DNA of 8,385 nt, from positions 1 through 8,385 of the forward strand of contig JALTFB010000035.1 in NCBI GenBank assembly GCA_027007615.1, read 5' to 3'. Under the pieces are notes generated by a model that was not told where the DNA came from, did no database searches, and worked only from the letters and a program-made list of their open reading frames with translations. This DNA is from Candidatus Shapirobacteria bacterium (GTDB taxonomy: Bacteria > Patescibacteriota > Microgenomatia > UBA12405 > UBA6130). Every line of letters starts with the position of its first letter. Position 1 is the stretch's first letter. The position numbers and the translations under genes are program-made. This document shows, piece after piece, positions 5,339 through 8,385 of this stretch.

Positions 5339-6472
5339 ATGAGAATAGCGATTGATATCTCGCAAGCGGTTTATGGGGGAGGAGTAAGCGTTTACACTAA
5401 AAATTTATTAGCAGCCCTTTTGGCGATTGATAACAATAATGATTATCGCCTATTTTTTTCTTCGCTGCGCCGGAAATTGGATTGGCGGCCGGAAACCTAT
5501 AACCACTCTAGAGTGAAGCTGAGAAAATTCCGAATGCCGCCATCATTATTGGACTTGCTTTGGAACCGCTGGCACATCCCGCCTCTGGAATTTTTTGTTG
5601 GTTCGGTGGACGTTTTTCATGCTTCCGATTGGACCCAGCCGCCGGCCCGGGAAGCCAAGCTGGTGACTACCATCCATGACCTTTCTTTTCTCCGCTGGCC
5701 GGAAACGGTTAACCCGAAAGTTTTAGCGGTCCAAAAACGGCGGTTACGATGGGTGAAGCGGGAAGCGGATGCCATTATTGCGGTTTCCGAAGCCACAAAA
5801 AAGGAAATTGTGGAGCTCTTGAAAATTAACCCCCGGAAAATAAAAGTGATTTATGAAGCGGTTCCCCAAGACGTGGAGCAATTTTTAGAAGGGCAAAAAA
5901 AATTAGGCGGGAAAGAGGCAAATAAAGCGTTGGAGGCAACAAAAAAGCGCTACGGGATTGGAAAATCGTATTTTTTCTGTTATGGATCAATGGCGCCCCG
6001 GAAAAATATTGATAGAATTGTTGGGGCTTTTGCCCGAGCTCAGGGGGTATCCAAAAGCTACCAACTGGTGATTAGCGGTGATTACCGGTCCGAAAAGGAA
6101 TTGCCGGAAACTACAATTCTAACCGGATTTTTGTCCCGCCAGGAAATGTTGGCCATTTTTGCCGGCGCCGAGGGGCTGCTTTATCCCTCTCTTTACGAAG
6201 GGTTTGGATTGCCGATTTTGGAAGCCTTTTCCCTAGGAGTTCCGGTAATAACCGGCAATGTTTCCAGCATGGCGGAAATTGCCGGTAAAGCGGCCATTTT
6301 AGTTAATCCCGAATCCGGAGATGAAATTACTGAAGCGATTAGGCGAATTATTAATGAACCGAAACTGAAAGAACGGCTGGTAGAATTGGGACGACAGCGA
6401 GCAAAAGAATTCAGCTGGCGCCGGGCGGCGAAAGAAACGTTGGCGGTTTATCAAGGACTGGTTGAAAAATAA
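5339..6472 (+). CDS. Family 4 glycosyltransferase, mannosyltransferase-like
   Basis: A 377-residue GT-B enzyme of family GT4, resembling the MtfB/WbdB-like O-chain mannosyltransferase group. It starts MRIAIDISQAVYGGGVSVYTKN with the glycine-rich loop GGG (13-15), followed by the acceptor-domain motif TIHDLSFLRWPE (111-122) and the linker strand ADAIIAVSEATKKEI. The donor domain has YGSMAPRKNIDRIVGAF with R221 and K222 as likely diphosphate ligands, LTGFLSRQEM, then LYPSLYEGFGLPILEAF with the EX7E pair E287/E295. It ends with the usual amphipathic FSWRRAAKETLAVYQ helix. The length is normal and all key residues are present. No Shine-Dalgarno site is evident ahead of the ATG. The gene starts 2 nt after the small ORF stop and ends 3 nt before the methyltransferase. 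It is clearly paralogous to the GT4 at 7162. Confidence 0.93.
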   Translation: MRIAIDISQAVYGGGVSVYTKNLLAALLAIDNNNDYRLFFSSLRRKLDWRPETYNHSRVKLRKFRMPPSLLDLLWNRWHIPPLEFFVGSVDVFHASDWTQPPAREAKLVTTIHDLSFLRWPETVNPKVLAVQKRRLRWVKREADAIIAVSEATKKEIVELLKINPRKIKVIYEAVPQDVEQFLEGQKKLGGKEANKALEATKKRYGIGKSYFFCYGSMAPRKNIDRIVGAFARAQGVSKSYQLVISGDYRSEKELPETTILTGFLSRQEMLAIFAGAEGLLYPSLYEGFGLPILEAFSLGVPVITGNVSSMAEIAGKAAILVNPESGDEITEAIRRIINEPKLKERLVELGRQRAKEFSWRRAAKETLAVYQGLVEK

Positions 6473-6475
6473 GCA

Positions 6476-7165
6476 ATGGCAATAAGCAAGGATAAGGAAT
6501 ATTATTTGGCCCAGGCGGATAAATTTGGCTGGGGAGCAAAAACGGCCAAGATAAATCCCCGGAGAGCTAAATTGATAGAAAGCCATCTTCGGGGCAAAAA
6601 GCTATTGGAAATTGGCTGTGGCAGCGGAATCTGGGTTGATTATTTTTCCCGCCGCGGCTATGAAGCGACAGGCGTTGATTTTGTTAAGGAATTTATCATT
6701 CGGGCCAAAAAAAGATTTCAGGGAGAATTTATAGTTGCCAATGCCCAAAAGCTTCCGTTTCCGGCCCACAGTTTTGACACTGTTTTGATGATAAGTTCCT
6801 TGGAGCATATGGACGAAGAAAAGAAAGCATTGGGAGAGGCCGGGCGGGTAGGTAAAAGGCTGATTATAATTGTGCCTCAAGAAACTCCTGGCATTTTGCT
6901 TAAAAGGGGGCTTATTTTCAAGCACCATTTAGATAGAACGCACCGCAGGGTTTATACCAAAACGGGGATTAGAAAGTTACTGGCCCAAAACGGTTTTGCG
7001 GTTAAAGAGATTTTAGAAATGGAAAGATTGCCGGCGATTAGCATTTTTCCGGAATTATTTGTGGCGCCGCGATTGGTTAAGCGAATAATTACCCGATTGT
7101 TTTTTTGGTTATTCAGGGAAAAGAATTATTATTTGGAGATAATGGCGGTGGCCGACAGAAAATGA
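6476..7165 (+). CDS. Class I SAM-dependent methyltransferase (Methyltransf_11 type)
   Basis: A 229-residue soluble Rossmann-fold methyltransferase. Motif I is KLLEIGCGSG (42-51), binding S-adenosylmethionine. The acidic end of beta-2 is TGVDFV with D68. The motif before beta-4 is NAQKLPFPAHSFDTVLM (89-105), followed by SSLEHM and the VGKRLIIIVP strand. A UbiE/Methyltransf_11 assignment follows from this order. The C-terminal region is basic and hydrophobic, with RLFFWLFREKNYY, and could touch the membrane. Set between two GT4 genes, it may methylate a sugar or cap the glycan chain; capping methyltransferases control chain length in some O-antigens, but this role here is inference. Its TGA overlaps the next ATG by 4 nt (ATGA). 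Confidence 0.9.
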   Translation: MAISKDKEYYLAQADKFGWGAKTAKINPRRAKLIESHLRGKKLLEIGCGSGIWVDYFSRRGYEATGVDFVKEFIIRAKKRFQGEFIVANAQKLPFPAHSFDTVLMISSLEHMDEEKKALGEAGRVGKRLIIIVPQETPGILLKRGLIFKHHLDRTHRRVYTKTGIRKLLAQNGFAVKEILEMERLPAISIFPELFVAPRLVKRIITRLFFWLFREKNYYLEIMAVADRK

Positions 7166-8316
7166 TTATTGCCATTGACGGCAACGAGGCCAATGTTAGA
7201 AATAGAGTAGGCAGCAACCGATTTGCTTTTGAAGTTCTTTGGGGGCTTTATAAAAAGGCTAAAGACCAAAAAAAGATAAGGGTTTTGGTTTTTCTACAGG
7301 ACCAGCCACTGAGAGATTTGCCGCCGGAAACAAGCGGTTGGCATTATGAGGTATTCGGGCCCAAAAAATTTTGGACCTGGACGGGACTGGTAAAGCGGCT
7401 TTATTTTGGCCGGCCCCGGCCGGATGTCCTTTTCAGCCCATCGCATTATGGCCCCTTGATGTCGCCGGTGCCGTTTATTGTTTCCATTATGGATTTGGGA
7501 TTTTTGCGATGGCCGGAACAATTTACCCGCAAAGATTTTTACCAGTTAAAATATTGGACCAAGTTGTCAATTCGCCGTGCTAAGAAAATTATTGCCATTT
7601 CCAAATTTACGCGAGATGACATTATTGAAACTTATCATCTGGAACCCTCAAAAGTGGTGGTTTCTTATCCGGGATTTAACAAGGATGAGGAAACGGCAAA
7701 AAAGTTGGCTGAAAAGCGCAATCAGCAGCAGAAACTAAAAGAAGTAAAACAAAAATACGGAATTAATAGGGAATACATTTTCTATTTGGGAACACTTAAG
7801 CCCAGCAAGAATGTGGAAGGCCTAATCAGAGCTTATCGGCTGGCAAAAGACTGCTGGCAAATAAAACCCCAGCTGGTTATCGCCGGCAAAAAAGGCTGGC
7901 TTTATGGGAGCATTTTTCGCTTGGTGGAAAAGTTAAATTTGAAAAATCAGGTTATATTTACTGGCTTTGTTTCCGATGAGGAATCCGAAATTTTGATGAG
8001 GGGGGCGAAAATTTTTGCCTTGCCATCATTTTGGGAGGGTTTTGGCATTCCGGCATTGGAAGCGATGGCGGCCGGAACGCCCGTTTTGGCATCTGATAGG
8101 GGAGCGTTGCCGGAAATAATTGGCGAGGCAGGCCTTTTCATCAATCTTGATCGGGTAGAAAATATCGCTTGCGGCTTGAAAAAGCTGTTAACAAATGAAA
8201 AGTTAAGGCGCCGGCTGCAAATAGCCGGCAGGAAGCGCAGAAAATTGTTTAGCTGGCGGCGGTGTAGTAAAATTATATGGCGAGTAATTTTATCGGTAGC
8301 TAAAACCACAAACTGA
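7162..8316 (+). CDS. Family 4 glycosyltransferase, paralogue of the 5339 gene
   Basis: A 384-residue GT4 enzyme with a GT-B fold. It starts MIIAIDGNEANVRNRVGSNRFAFEVL, where a VGSN turn stands in place of the glycine-rich loop. I recall this form from CPR/Microgenomates glycosyltransferases. Next come SIMDLGFLRWPEQF (108-121) and AKKIIAISKFTRDDI. A charged helical insertion follows at about 173-198 (KDEETAKKLAEKRNQQQ). The donor domain has FYLGTLKPSKNVEGLI, with Ser at 215 where the paralogue has Arg but with K216 kept. VIFTGFVSDEE comes next, followed by FWEGFGIPALEAMAAGTP with EX7E at E292/E300. It ends in FSWRRCSKIIWRVI. The ATG at 7162 overlaps the methyltransferase stop; the open frame extends upstream to 7105 but that start would sit deep in the previous gene. 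Confidence 0.93.
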   Translation: MIIAIDGNEANVRNRVGSNRFAFEVLWGLYKKAKDQKKIRVLVFLQDQPLRDLPPETSGWHYEVFGPKKFWTWTGLVKRLYFGRPRPDVLFSPSHYGPLMSPVPFIVSIMDLGFLRWPEQFTRKDFYQLKYWTKLSIRRAKKIIAISKFTRDDIIETYHLEPSKVVVSYPGFNKDEETAKKLAEKRNQQQKLKEVKQKYGINREYIFYLGTLKPSKNVEGLIRAYRLAKDCWQIKPQLVIAGKKGWLYGSIFRLVEKLNLKNQVIFTGFVSDEESEILMRGAKIFALPSFWEGFGIPALEAMAAGTPVLASDRGALPEIIGEAGLFINLDRVENIACGLKKLLTNEKLRRRLQIAGRKRRKLFSWRRCSKIIWRVILSVAKTTN

Positions 8317-8317
8317 A

Positions 8318-8385
8318 ATGAAAATAGGCGCGAATTTAATAATCAAATTTTTTCCTCCGCAATTAGTTTTTATAGACCGGATGGG
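8318..8385 (+). CDS. N-terminal fragment of an unidentified gene
   Basis: An ATG one base after the GT4 stop (TGAAATG) opens a frame of 22 codons with no stop before the window edge; it begins MKIGANLIIKFFPPQLVF. The tight spacing matches the other junctions in the cluster, which supports a real start. The N-terminus is hydrophobic and basic, but too little is visible to assign a family or call a membrane helix. Confidence 0.5.
   Translation, partial: MKIGANLIIKFFPPQLVFIDRM

Noticed and set aside
7105..7161. Upstream extension of the second GT4
   Set aside because: It lies entirely within the methyltransferase gene; ATG 7162 gives the standard GT4 N-terminus MIIAIDGNEAN.
1..8385. Alternative genetic code (UGA as Gly)
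   Set aside because: TGA ends ychF, GT39, the methyltransferase and the last GT4 at the expected protein ends, and no conserved position needs UGA to be read through.
1..8385. tRNA, rRNA, riboswitch or attachment site
   Set aside because: Coding density is nearly complete and no such structure was recognised on either strand by eye.

Overview
The window is one densely packed, single-strand (+) gene cluster for cell-surface glycan assembly. It begins inside the 3' end of a housekeeping gene (ychF) and runs off the right end inside a ninth reading frame. All neighbouring genes overlap by 1-8 nt or are separated by 1-3 nt. There is no room for a promoter or terminator between them, so the whole stretch reads as one operon with translational coupling. 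TGA ends at least four of the genes and never interrupts an open frame, so the code is the standard bacterial one (table 11), not the UGA=Gly code of Gracilibacteria/Absconditabacteria.

Layout. 3-218: C-terminal TGS domain of the YchF/OLA1 ATPase. 218-1582: family 2 glycosyltransferase (GT2) whose N-terminal half carries in-frame palindromic repeat insertions. 1582-2598: membrane-anchored LytR-CpsA-Psr (LCP) phosphotransferase. 2591-3727: family 4 glycosyltransferase (GT4). 3727-5142: polytopic GT39/PMT-type membrane glycosyltransferase. 5139-5336: unrecognised small ORF. 5339-6472: GT4. 6476-7165: class I SAM methyltransferase. 7162-8316: second GT4, a paralogue of the one at 5339. 8318-8385: start of an unidentified gene.

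How they fit together (inference from families). The cytoplasmic GT2 and GT4 enzymes would build a glycan from nucleotide sugars on a polyprenyl carrier, and the methyltransferase could modify or cap it. The GT39 enzyme would add sugar from a polyprenyl-phosphate donor on the outer face of the membrane. The LCP protein would transfer the finished polymer to peptidoglycan or another surface acceptor. No initiating sugar-phosphate transferase, flippase, ABC exporter or polymerase is in view, so the locus is cut at least on the right.

Organism. Likely a Patescibacteria/CPR bacterium, possibly Microgenomates. The reasons are the compact coupled gene order, the scarcity of clear Shine-Dalgarno sites, the style of the GT4 sequences (an N-terminal NEANV...VGSN motif), the LCP-plus-GT cassette, and palindromic repeats encoding the RHPE-x-VSGSS type peptide. 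This is an inference from pattern; no marker gene proves it.

The most unusual feature is the GT2 gene. About 120 of its 454 codons, in two blocks on either side of the VDNNSADGS motif, are made of palindromic repeat units in both orientations, yet the reading frame stays open.
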